Made by a program: the position numbers and the translations under genes. The notes under the pieces were generated by a model. That model was given only the letters and a program-made list of their open reading frames with translations. It was not told the DNA's origin and did not search any database. This document shows, one piece after another, positions 32,005-43,073 of a stretch of DNA of 64,000 bases (its first letter is position 1; each line of letters opens with the position of its first letter). This DNA comes from Cytospora piceicola (taxonomy: Eukaryota; Ascomycota; Sordariomycetes; Diaporthales; Cytosporaceae), in the NCBI GenBank assembly GCA_023375675.1, contig JALQBC010000052.1, positions 62,960 to 126,959 of the forward strand, given 5' to 3'.

Positions 32005-33057
32005 CGTGTTGAGTGCAGTACCGAGCAGTGAAGTAGTACCTCTAGAAGGAAACGATGCGTGTGCGTGGGTCTTGGGTCATGGGTGCTACTATGGCTTTAG
32101 AACAGAAGACTACTGTGTACAGTATGGCGAGGAGGGGAGAGACGGGGACCGGGCCGGTATATATACTTAGGTATCTACGGAAATAAAATGAAAAGATCGG
32201 TCGATGTTGCGTGCTCTCGAACACATGAGGTATTACCTAGGTAGTTTACGGCAGTATCATCGGCTTGACTACAGTAAGTCCGAAAATCGGGCAGGGCAGG
32301 TTGAATGGGCAGTGGGTGCGGAGATAAGTACCGTAGCGCTGTCGGCTTCGACATGTAAGTACTACTCGGAGTTCTCCTTCGTTGCAACGTTTCCCGGGCC
32401 ATTGAACTTCCTGGAGAACCTTCGAAATATGTCAATTGGTATTTATACCAATATAATTAAGATTGTCAAGGTAGGAGGGATACTGTGTACAGGTATACTG
32501 TTTTGTTTTGAACAACAACACCCCCGACAGCCTGATAAATTCCTAAATAAGATAAGATAAATATAACATACTACCTAGGGACCTAAAATATGCCATGTAT
32601 GTATAAGAAGGTTTTACTGCCCTGGCATTCAATGGACCTATATGTATAGTGTGAATAATGATTCGGCTTTACTAACCATGAACAGGCAGTCTCCACTGTC
32701 TTACACGCCTGCAGTGATCGCATGCCTGTTCTTCGGACATAGTAGTGCTCTCTTGTTGTTTCTCCAGGAGCTCCCGAAGCTCAATAATCTGGTCAACGGT
32801 GCATACACATGTGATGACCCCGCAAATACCCCACATTACCCATGACATCATAGTATTCAATCGGGTTAGGGTTCAAACTTTCTGCCTAAATGAAACCATC
32901 AACACCATCAACAATCAACAGCCAACCACATCAACTTCAAAACAAATCGGCCAGAACACCCCACTCTTTCTTTGCGCCTCACGCTGCACTTGTTTGACGG
33001 CTTCAAAGTAGCTCCCGGGCAAACAAGGATTGCTCAAAGGGAGCAAGAGAAAACAAC
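32005..33057. promoter_or_regulatory. Divergent promoter region of the reductase and DOM34
   Basis: About 1 kb lies between the divergent start codons. It is AT-rich in the middle, has ACCTAGGT at 32235 and a GGTTAGGGTT stretch at 32863. No coding region is supported. Both promoters must lie here, but I cannot delimit them. Confidence 0.45.
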
Positions 33058-34263
33058 ATGCAGCTGGTCAACGCCAAGAAGATCCATAGGATCGAGGACC
33101 TCGGCGAGGACTCGGTCCAGCTCCTACCCACCGATCCAGAAGACATGTGGCATGCCAACAACCTGATCGCCCCCGACGATATCGTCCGCGCCCATGCTAT
33201 TCGCAAGGTTAGCAAAGAAACCTCTACCGGCTCCTCTGCCACCGAGCGAGTACACACCGACCTCACCATCACCGTTACCTCTACATTCTTCGACCCCGCC
33301 GCCTCCTCGCTGCACGTTAGCGGAAGAGTATCCACAGACAACTCTTTCGTCAGCCGGGGACAGTACCACACCCTCGATCTCGAACTCAACAGGCCGTTCC
33401 ATCTCTGGAAGAAGCATGGCTGGGACTCGGTGGCAGTGCAGACACTACGCGATGCGCTGAACCAGGACAAGGACGGCGCCATCGCCGCGGTGGTCATGCA
33501 CGAGGGTCTCGCCAACATTTGTCTCATAACCGAGTACCAGACCCTCATCAAACAAAGAGTGACAGTCCCGCTGTCCAGAAAGGCCTCGGCCTCTTCAAAG
33601 GACGACAGGGGCATTCGGAGGTTCTTCGAGAAGACGCTACAAACTCTGCTGCGAGCCATCGACTTCAACCAACCGAGACCACTCCTGCTAGCAAGTCCCG
33701 GCTTCGTCGCGAGCAATTTCAAACAGTATATACACGAGGAAGGCGCAAGACTGGCAGACAAGAAGATGATGGCTCTGGCAAGAAACGCGATGATCACACA
33801 CTCGAGCAGCGGCAACGTGTATTCGTTGAACGAGATTCTCAAGAGCAAGGAGGTGCTAGCCCTGATGAAGGAAAGGAAATCGGCCTCGGAGACAAAATAC
33901 CTGGATGAGCTCAGCGAGAGGCTTCGGAAGGATGATGGGCGTGCATGGTACGGCATCAGGCAGGTCGAGAGGGCAGTCCAGGAAGACGCCGTTGGCCGCG
34001 GCGGCGGCGTTCTCCTGATCAATAATGATCTGTTCAGGAGTCAGGACATTGCCACGAGGAAGAGGTACGTGGCGATGGTGGACAAGGTCAAGGAGGACGG
34101 TGGTGAGGCAAGAATTCTGAGCAGCGATCATGAGAGTGGGAAAAGACTGGAGAGCCTGAGTGGCATTGCAGCCATCTTGACGTATCCCATGCACGACCTG
34201 GACGAGTCGGATGACGAAGAGGGAGAGCTCAAACCGAAAGACGGACAGACAACCATCATCTGA
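33058..34263 (+). CDS. DOM34: Dom34/pelota, ribosome-rescue factor, 401 aa
   Basis: Dom34 with Hbs1 recognises stalled ribosomes in the cytoplasm, mimics eRF1 without peptide release, and feeds no-go and non-stop mRNA decay. This single exon has the full three-domain layout: an N-terminal RNA-binding domain at about 1-130 (MQLVNAKKIHRIEDLGEDSV, split start, through VRAHAIRKV and LHVSGRV), a central domain at about 131-265 (AAVVMHEGLANICLIT, LLLASPGFVASNFKQYI), and a C-terminal domain from about 266 (HSSSGNVYSLNEIL, GVLLINNDLFRSQD, SGIAAILTYPMHDLDE). The GGQ motif of eRF1 is absent, as expected for this family. Length matches orthologues. A Lys-rich acidic tail follows. The gene is housekeeping and intact. 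Confidence 0.97.
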   Translation: MQLVNAKKIHRIEDLGEDSVQLLPTDPEDMWHANNLIAPDDIVRAHAIRKVSKETSTGSSATERVHTDLTITVTSTFFDPAASSLHVSGRVSTDNSFVSRGQYHTLDLELNRPFHLWKKHGWDSVAVQTLRDALNQDKDGAIAAVVMHEGLANICLITEYQTLIKQRVTVPLSRKASASSKDDRGIRRFFEKTLQTLLRAIDFNQPRPLLLASPGFVASNFKQYIHEEGARLADKKMMALARNAMITHSSSGNVYSLNEILKSKEVLALMKERKSASETKYLDELSERLRKDDGRAWYGIRQVERAVQEDAVGRGGGVLLINNDLFRSQDIATRKRYVAMVDKVKEDGGEARILSSDHESGKRLESLSGIAAILTYPMHDLDESDDEEGELKPKDGQTTII

Positions 34264-36107
34264 GACGACCAAGTGCACCGAACAGACAATCGAAGTTTGT
34301 AACGGGCCTTATTCCGTCAGCGTTCGAGCCGAATTTGGGGCCGCGCCCTCAAGGAACTCAGACCGTTCCACACTACCCAACCCGCACCGATGCCGTCGGG
34401 TTCAATCGACCCTGTTCTGCGACAGACATCTCCGTCCGGTGTATCGCATTAGGACGATGGGATGAGATGTCAGGCAGGCGAGCCAGGCCTTTCGAGTTGG
34501 TTGATAAGGGTCTGTGCCGGACGAAACAAAGAAGCTTGGGGGTTGCACCAAGCTGGGTGGTCAGCACCAGCCGCTGCCAGATGAGAGACAAAGACCTTGG
34601 AAGAAAGGAACTACCCCGGAGTGCCACCCCCGCGGGGTTGGCGGATAAACAGTAGACGCAAATACAAGTGTAAATTTGAGACAATCGGTCCAAAGCTGAA
34701 GCCAACCAATCCACTGTTGTGGCCATGGCGTGGCGGGCCAGTCTACCAGTCTCCAACGATTCTCAAGCCTATGGTATCTACGCAATGGAAGGCTCGATGA
34801 GCATACTGCACCTGGGTACCTATTTCGGATCAATCCATGCACTGACCTGGGTAGATTTGATGTGGATGAGGCTTGGCAGACGAGATGAGGGAAACGCAAA
34901 CCTCGAGTGCATTATCATGTAGATATGTAAAGTTCAATATCACATGCAAGGCTGCATGCATTGCATGATAGTGTTGATTCAATTCAACTGAACAACTAAA
35001 TTATGCCACATTTTCTTTCTGTGCCCCTGATTCTCGTTACCAGGACCACCAATTGCATTTTTGATCCAATTCAGGATTCAGGGGTAACTTTCGCCTGCAC
35101 CCGATCCGCAGTCTTCTACCGGTTGACGAACACACAACAGTAATAAGCATTGTCTCGATCAGGCAGTGTTTTGCATGACTGAGACGATGATTGGTTCAAA
35201 ACTGGCCAAAGACGGCTTCATCCCAAAAACAGTCAAGTCCAACTGTCTGTCTTGTCTGTCAGTCTGTTTAAGGCCATGCGACCTAGCATGGACCGACCGT
35301 TCCGAGACTTGTGTGCCGTTCGTCCCTCGAGTTCCTTGCAGATCAGATACCGGATTTGTCCTGACAGCAGCTGGACGTCACCGGTCTTCGAGGCCGTAAT
35401 CCGTAACCCGTAATCCGTAATCCGTACTCCGTCCTGAAAGGTACAAACGGCGTCATCAACGATCGCTGACATCCTCTCGTTCCTAAATTCTGTCAACTCT
35501 CCCACACTAGTTTCACCTCAACACTACCAACCTCACATTAATGTTATTATTGCTGAGTACAATTTAATGCTCGTTAATCATCGTATACAAATACCACCGG
35601 ATGTTCCAGGGGAATCCTAGGAGTCCTCTACTTTGACATAACCCCCCCCACCATCCTGCTAAAATTGTCCCTCGAGAAACCACCAACATATATATATGCG
35701 ACATTGAGGCGTTGCTCGGCCCTGCTGCGATCAATTCTCTCGTGTGTACCTTGATGAGCTGATTCCACAAAGACCGATCTTAGGCCCATCACTGGTCCCA
35801 ACCCCGTCCACCGCGTGGGTTCTTGTGGGTCTCTTCATCGTGCTGACAACCTCGGCGGAGACTTGCTGTTGCTTCTCCTTCTCTTTCTGTTCCTGGATTT
35901 ACATTCTGCATTTGTTCCCCCAAGCGCACACTGTTGCTCATTGGAGATTCAAACTTGAACCTACGATTGCTACTATAGCTACACACGATAACTGAAAACG
36001 AAACGAGACAATCCTTATGCTTTACGAGACACTGGCGACATAGGCGCAAAGCGACGATCGTCCCCTCAGGCAGGAGACTTTGAAGGCTGGCGCACGCATG
36101 ATGGAAG
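34264..36107. other. Intergenic stretch, 1.8 kb
   Basis: No gene is supported. It contains a 7-bp tandem array of CCGTAAT-like units at 35394-35431. The part before 36108 has a pyrimidine-rich tract (about 35865-35905) suited to a promoter or leader for the WD40 gene. Confidence 0.5.
35394..35431 (+). repeat. Short CCGTAAT tandem repeat
   Basis: Five or so 7-bp units (CCGTAAT, CCGTAAC, CCGTAAT, CCGTAAT, CCGTACT) follow in register and then decay. This is a simple microsatellite in an intergenic region. Confidence 0.75.
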
Positions 36108-39100
36108 ATGGCAGCCAACTCCTTTTCCGTAAAGACCTCCCAAGGTCTACGAGACGCCGAGCACTCTCCTGCGGGACGATCCTTCCAAGATGCCCGCGCT
36201 GCCAATAATGCTCCGCCTCGGATCAACATCAACACGGCGCCCTCGTCGCATTCGGGGTCTGCAAATGGCACCACGGCCTCGCCCTCGCTGAACACCCGAG
36301 GTAGGCTGATTCCGTCCCCGAATCATTGGCCTGCACGTTGTCAAAGATTCCTTCTTCGCTCCCACCGCCACAGACATCATCACATGTGTTTCGCGGGACT
36401 TCCGCCGTCTTGTCCATCTTTGCGTCTTTTGTTCCCCACCCGTAGGATTCCGGCCAAGCTGACATTGCCACATTGAACAGGCAGTCAAAGTCTGACGCCC
36501 ACCCCTTCTTCGGTTCCTACTCCCTCCACTGCCACAACCATCGTTCCGCCCACTCCTGCCTCGACGAATACTCAGCTCAGCCTGAAGAAAAGTGCCGCGA
36601 GGCTTACTCGGCGAGACACGCAGTCCGCGCTGAAGGATGCTGACGATGGCACCGCCAGGGGGGCGCCGACGAACGCAGCCCAGCCGAACTCATCCAGTCA
36701 CCTCGCGACCACTCCAATTAACCCCGGTGTCGATCCACTCTCACAAGTACGTCGCCTTCCGGCCGAACCCTCCGACCGCGCGCTTAATTGGAAAAGGGAA
36801 CACAGCCCGGTTGTGTATGGAGCAAGATAGCGCTTTGGCGATGCTGTTAGGCTAACAACAATGCCCGGACTCTAGCATATATTCGCCCGCACAAACACCG
36901 AATCGTCCGTCGTAAGACAACCTCGAATGCGAAACTCGACCGCGAACAGACCTGATAGTCCTGTCTCGGGCCTCGAACCACTCCCACGACAAAGTTCCGA
37001 TCTGAGCGGCAGACAGGCAGGCGGCGGTGGCGATGCCGGGAAGGACAAGAAGTGCGTACATCCCTCGTGCTGTTCGCTTGGATGTCCCAGCGAGCGGCCC
37101 CGAAAGAAGAGCGCGCCTGCAGGCTGCTTCACGACTTCTGCTCCCTTTTATTCCGCTATGCAGTAACTAATGATGTTTTGGCTCCGACTAGAAAGAGTGG
37201 CTCATTTCTCAGCCGATTTGGTATGCGCCACACAAGAAAAGCAAAGGCAGAGGCCGAGTCCACCCGCGACGACGAATCCGAGTTCAATGGCGAGTTTCGC
37301 ATGGATGGCACAGACGCGAGTGTCTTTTCGAGCATGGTCGAAGGGGGAGGCTTCATCCCACGCCATAAGGAGCCCCCGCGGTATATCCGGATCAGAACAC
37401 ACAACAAAAAACACCACGACCGGGAGTTCAATCGCATGTTCCTCGCTCAAGAGCTCGTCGGGACGCATCCAAGATTGACCGAGGACGGCGAGCAAGCAGA
37501 CGACGATATCCCCGTGGTGACTGTATCTGTGGCTGGCGCAGGAGGCAGGAGGAGAGAGAGGACCGGCGGCGCGATATGGGCCACCGAGTTTTCTATGGAT
37601 GGCAAGTATCTGGCCGCCGCTGGCAAGGATACCATTGTCAGGGTGTGGGCCGTTATCTCTACACCGGAGGAGAGGCGAGCTCAAGAGGAGGAAGAGGCTT
37701 CCGTGGGCCCAGTCGGCGAGAGGTTGTCTGCGCCTGTCTTCGTGGAACGACCGGTGAAGGAGTTTTCTGGGCACACGAACGAAATTCTGGACCTGTCTTG
37801 GAGCAAGAACAACTTTCTCCTCTCAGCGAGCATGGATAAGACGGTTAGGTTGTGGCACTTGAGCCGTGATGAATGCCTTTGCACGTTCAAGCACAAGGAT
37901 TTGGTGACCAAAGTGGCATTCCACCCAACAGATGATCGATTCTTTCTCGCAGGGAGCTTGGACATGACGCTGCGCCTATGGAGTATCCCGGACAAGACGG
38001 TCGCATACAGCATGCGGTTGCCGGACCTGATCACTGCCGTGGCCTTCACCCCGGACGGGAAGTTGGCGATTGCGGGCCTTCTAAACGGGCTTTGCATAAT
38101 CTACGAAACGGAGGGCCTGAAGTTCCACAGCCAAATACATGCCAAGAGCTCGAGGGGCAAGAATTCGAAGGGGAGTAAGATCACGGGCATAGAGACCAAG
38201 GCGATGCCCCTGAACTCGGGTGGGGCCGGTATCGAGCCTGGCGAGGTCAAGATTATGGTATCAACGAACGACTCTAGGATCCGGGTGTACAACCTGAAAG
38301 ACGGCAGCCTAGATGTCAAGTTCAAGGGCCACGAGAACGCGTGCACGCAGATCAGCGCAAGCTTCAGCGATGACTCCCCATACGTCATCAGCGGGAGTGA
38401 AAATAGGAAGGCCTTCATTTGGAAGATGGATACGCCAGCTCTTGGCGACTCGAACAAGCATCCAAGCGAAAGTTTCGATGCGCACGGAGACATCGTGACC
38501 ACGGCACGATTTGCCCCCGTCCAGACCAGACAACTCTTGAGTGCCTCTGGCGATCCGATTTACGACCTTTGCAACCCGCCACCTGTTACTCTTATGCCCT
38601 GGGACGAGGCAATTGCTACGACGTCACAGGCCGCCGTGTCGAACGCTGGCAGCCAGGAGAATGAGCAGAACCCAGAGAGGCCAGATCCCCCCAAGAAGCC
38701 CGAATACACGCCTGCCTATATCGCACGGTCGGCACACCGCGACGGAAACATTATCGTCACAAGCGACGATCAGGGCGTTATCAAAGTATTCCGACAGGAC
38801 TGTGCGTTCGCGAAACGGCGTCACGAAAGCTGGGAGACCGGGAGCGCCTTCTCCAGGAAACCTGCCGCCATTTTGCACGCCGGGCTCGGACGATCGTCAA
38901 GCGTCAGGACCAGGACGAGCACCGGCAGCGCTGCACCGTCGCGCCGGGGCAGTCTAAGCGCTGGAACAGGTCAGCCGGGGTACCTCCCACCTGGCGTTGT
39001 GTGGGGCACACCGGGGCCGCCAAAGATGGCGTCGGATATGATCCTGAGCTGGAGGCAGAACGTCGAAGGTGGGGGTGGCAGGCCCCTTTCGATCGGGAGC

Positions 39101-40168
39101 ATAGGCAAGGCAGGGCGGACCGAAAGGAGCATCTCGCCCGCGAAGAACATCCGGACGCCGGTTAGCGGTAGCCGAGCGAACCTTGCGGCAGACGCGAGGA
39201 AGCAGCAGTACGGGGTGGCGTCACCACGGCTAGGGACTTACATACCAGAAAGCCCCACTAGCAGTGTGGCCAGCCACAGCACCAGTCAACTCCGACCTAG
39301 GGCTTCTACTGTTATCGAGGCGAAGAAGGCTGCACCCTCGCCTCTGCATGTCGCCGTGGCTAAGGAAGACCAAGAAGTGGAGGGGCTGCGGCAGGATAAG
39401 CTACCGCGAGAGACGCCTTCGCAGGAACAGTCTCTACATAAGAACCCGTCACATGACGAAACACCACAGAAAAGACCGCAGCAGGAGAAAACGCAACCAC
39501 CACAGGAGGAGAAACCGCAACCAACACAGGAGGAACCACGGTCGTCCACATCGAAGGAGCGCAAAGACTCGAAGCACGTCGGAGAAGTCGCCTCTGACGC
39601 CCCGCCCTTGCCATCCTTCAGCTTCAGAGCCGCCGATGACGGCGAAGATGCACTGAGGCTCGATCCAGCGGGTGCGAGCTACGGTTTCTGGAACCTGAAC
39701 CGCTGGAAAGGCCTAGCTGGACTGAGGGGATCGACCAGCGAAAGCAAGCCGAACGGTGCTGGTGGAAAGGGCCATGAAAGGTCTGCCAGCGATGCCTTGC
39801 TGTCGGGGGCCGAGGGTCGCGAACACAACAGGGCGTCAGCAAGATCCCGCCGTAAGAGCTCGGCAGTGTTGGGAACCTCGCCGGATTCCGAGGCGCCACT
39901 TCCGGTGCCTGGCTTTGATCCAAGGAGGCATAGCCGCTTGAGCACCGCGACGAATACCGACGACCATCACCTTGCTCCCGCGGTGTCTGCGGTCAGCAAG
40001 CTCAGCTCGGAGCTGACGAGCGGGAGTGATAACACCGACGAGGGAGACGATGTGTCGCCGTGTCGGAAGTGTGGTGCGACGAATAAGTTTCGCGCAAAGA
40101 GGGTCCAGGGGCGGCAGAGGGTAGTTTGTAGCCGGTGTGGGTGTTTGGTGCTCGAGGAGGGCAAGTAA
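36108..40168 (+). CDS. WD40-repeat protein, Dgr2/YMR102C (WDR44-like) family, 1203 aa
   Basis: Exons 36108-36300, 36481-36746, 36876-37051 and 37192-40168; all phases close. The N-terminal 210 residues are disordered. Then KKSGSFLSRFGMRH, the PRYIRIRTHNKK region and a WD40 domain: GAIWATEFSMDGKYLAAAGK, VRVWAVISTPEER, EFSGHTNEILDLSWSKNNFL, MDKTVRLWHLSRDECLCTF, SLDMTLRLWSIPDKTVAY and GLLNGLCIIYETEGL are strongly family-typical. Further blades follow (VYNLKDGSLDVKFKGHENA, DQGVIKVFRQDCAF). The long C-terminus is low complexity with an imperfect repeat rich in Gln/Glu/Pro/Lys around 39420-39540. The last 40 residues hold CRKCGATNKFRAKRV and VVCSRCGCLVLEEGK, two CxxC pairs like a zinc ribbon. Animal WDR44 binds Rab11; the yeast homologue's role is unclear. 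Confidence 0.93.
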
Positions 40169-41847
40169 GAACTGTGTGTATGTGTATGTGTGTGTCTTGG
40201 ATAGCAAGCCAATCGGAACCTGGCTTTTGTATGAGGGTCGTCCTACATCTTTTTCTGTTTTGGAGTTCCTGGTTCCGGATTGCGTTCGATGCACACTGGC
40301 AAAGCATGGAGTTGGGTTTTCAAGTGACAACTTGGACGTTACCTGGAGACTTTCGGATGGGTGGCTCGTATACTCGACCGAGTACATTTTATTTTCAAGA
40401 TACCTTTTGAATGGCATGTTTGGGAGTATTCATAAAAATTCCTGGGCTGTTTGAAAACAACAAAGAACCGACAGTGGTCCGCTACGTTTTGTGAGCTTCG
40501 GTAGCTCTTCCAACGACGACCACAGCAACCAACCGTCCCCTTGCCCTAGAGAACTATACCTGTGTTACGATACTTCCAAAGGAGTATGGCTGACTTAAGG
40601 GCCCATATTAACATAGTGTTCCCCGGCGCTTAGCATTATCTTGGCCCCTACACCAACATACACACTCCCACCCGGACCGTGGGTTTCGGCGCCCCCTCCC
40701 CAGCAGAACGCCACACATCTCACGAATGAGAGGCCTGAGACAAGCGACGTGCATTTGTCGATGTTACCCTGGCCTGAAAGACAGAATTCCTACTCTTTCG
40801 ATGGTGTCACATGCTCAAAAGGATGGACGGGTGAGCCGTCCCTGTCTATGCCACCTTGGAATGGGGACAATCCGTCTGGACATGGTGACTTAAATACCAG
40901 AGACCTTGTCCAGTGAAGCATATAGAGTCCGGGACGTGTTGAAGGTGCTGTTTTCTGTGGTCTTCAACCTCGAGGGCTATTTCCAATGCGGCATAGCTGC
41001 TTTTCCCTGGACGAGCGAGGCGGCGTACCGGAACTACCTGTGGATGTCAGACGAGGCTGGCGCACTCCTGCCAGTTATTTGCTACCATCCGGGAGAAGAA
41101 GACGGTCGACGAGTGAACGGCACGAGTGATCCGGTAGTTCGGGTCAATGACTGAGCACAGCGTCTCGCCACTGGGAAGACCTGGGCATTACGCCCCCAGG
41201 TCTGAGTTCAACCACCATGCTCTCTAATGTGCGGGAAGCCAACCATGGATACTGAAGGACGATCTATAATCCTTCCCAGACATGGTCCCATTCCTGGCGT
41301 CTCGCCGACTTCAAGATCCCTGGGCTGACAAGGTCCACGCCTGCTGCGGGAGGAGCCAATACGGCCAGTGATGGCAGATGTTGGCTTCCCTCAGAAGCCC
41401 GCCTGAGGCTCCGAGGCTCCGAGGCCCTCCATCCCTCCCCCTCCTGGAGCGAGACGCCCGGGTCGATCGCTCATCACGCTGGGTTCATTGGACCAGACGG
41501 GCGAGATCCCCGGCTTATGACACCATGGCCCTGGGCGCCTGGGCTTAGGGATGGACTGTCCCAGGGCAGGAGGGCGCTTGTGGATTGGCGTAAGCCCCGC
41601 TGAGGCATGGGGAGGTAAGAGAGGCGCTGGGTTTCAAGAGAACGGGGTCTTGAGGATAGTCTCGATAGAGGCGTCCCTGGTCGTGGTATGAATCAGGGGT
41701 ATCGTGTCTGGAGTATTTATTTAGGGCGTGGTGAAGACGCTCGAGGACAGTGTTCCAAGACGGTTGTTGCCACTGGTAGCATAGCTGTTACTTCCCCCTT
41801 ATACTCCCACTCAGTCCAAACATCCTGCATCAAAGAGATATACCACA
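40169..41847. other. Intergenic stretch, 1.7 kb
   Basis: Short open frames at 40641-40916 (91 codons) and 40906-41154 (82 codons) are adjacent and weakly protein-like, but they match no family I know and have no clear splice joining them. CCGAGGCTCCGAGGC near 41408 is a small direct duplication. The part from about 41700 should hold the amidoligase promoter. Confidence 0.4.
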
Positions 41848-43073
41848 ATGGGTTCATTGGCCATGACCTCAGCTTCCCTCCAGTTCGGCATCGAGATCGA
41901 ACTTCTCCTCGGTGGCCGCAAGAAAGCCCACTCTTCCTGGAAATCTCTTGCAAGTGACCTCAGCAAACGCCTGACCGCGGTCGGCATTGCGAACCATGTC
42001 AACGAAGGGGGTGACAAGGCAGTTGAGCACTACCGGGAATGGTCCATCGTCCGTGAAGTCACCATCCCAAACCAGCCTGCCAAGGGACTCTGTAAGTTTG
42101 GTTTATTTGATTTCCTCCGTCCAATTCACTCTCCTAAATTCGTGGACACCCCTGTCTAACTTGGACTGTCCTGCCCTTACCAAAAACAGGGGGTATAGAA
42201 ATTGTCTCACCTGTCTACCTGGCCACATCTCACTGGGCAACAGACTTCGAGATGATCTTCTCGGCCCTCAAGCACTCGTTCGTCGTGGCCCCCAGCGACA
42301 ACTGCAGCACGCACATCCATGTCTCGGGAACCCCACTGCCCCTGAACTCGACAGAGCTGTCCTCCCTCGCCAAGGCAGCCCTGTACTTCGAACCAGCTCT
42401 GGACCAGCTCGTCCCAGCCGAACGGCGCTGTTCCACGGCGTACTGGTGCCAGAGCAACAGGGCCAGCATCGCCCTGAAGGCACTGGGGCTGGGTGACTGC
42501 CTCAGCATGATCGACGCCGCTGCCTACCCGACTCCCCCTTCCACTGCCTCTTCTTCCTTCTCGTCATCAGGAGGTATAGCAGGCCCGCTGGAGGACGGCC
42601 TCGGTAGCAGCTCAGAGCAAACCGCCACCCGGGCCGTCGTCGAGACGATGAACTTGTTCCCAGCAGCATCAGCCTACGGCAAAGCACACGGGAAGAAGCA
42701 CAACTTCATCCGGGGAAAGGTATACAAGTGGGACTTCACGGGGATGCTGCCACAGTCTTCATCCCCATCCTTGTCCTCGTCCTCGTCCTCGCGAGATGGC
42801 ACCGTCACGCCGGCTCGCGGAACGGTGGAGTTCCGCCAGCCGCCGGGCAGTAGGTCCGCCGAGGATGCCAAGGGGTGGGCCTCTCTGGTTCTGGCGTTTG
42901 TGGCAGGTGTCACGACGACGTCTTCGGCTCGGTCTGCCTCGAGCGTCATGGGGGCCGGTGGCGAGGGGGGGTCGGTCGAGGAGTTGTTGGAGGTGGTTGT
43001 GAGTGGTGCTTCTGTGCTGGGCTGGGAGGGGGTTGGTGCGGCGGATGGGATCTTTGCGAATAGGCGTGTGTAG
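41848..43073 (+). CDS. Putative amidoligase-domain protein, 375 aa
   Basis: Amidoligases (COOH-NH2 ligases of the glutamine-synthetase-like fold) form amide bonds with ATP; fungal members are mostly uncharacterised. Exons 41848-42091 and 42190-43073 (GTAAGT donor, AAAACAG acceptor). The join gives QPAKGLWGIEIVSPVYLATS. Family marks: the opening strand LQFGIEIELLLGG, EHYREWSIVREVTIP, the GIEIVSPVY block with metal-ligand-type Glu, CSTHIHVSGTPLPLN with two His, AAYPTPP, KHNFIRGKVYKWDFTGML, and near the end TPARGTVEFRQPPGSRSAED with a conserved Glu/Arg. Two Ser-rich low-complexity inserts interrupt the domain (about residues 183-200 and 255-270). No signal peptide is visible. Its acceptor is unknown and no obvious partner gene lies next to it. 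Confidence 0.85.

Noticed and set aside
32863..32875. GGTTAGGGTTC, telomere-like and box-B-like
   Set aside because: Only about one and a half TTAGGG units, and no tRNA cloverleaf can be drawn around it.
40641..41154. Two adjoining short open frames as a possible gene
   Set aside because: No family resemblance and no convincing splice or start context linking them.
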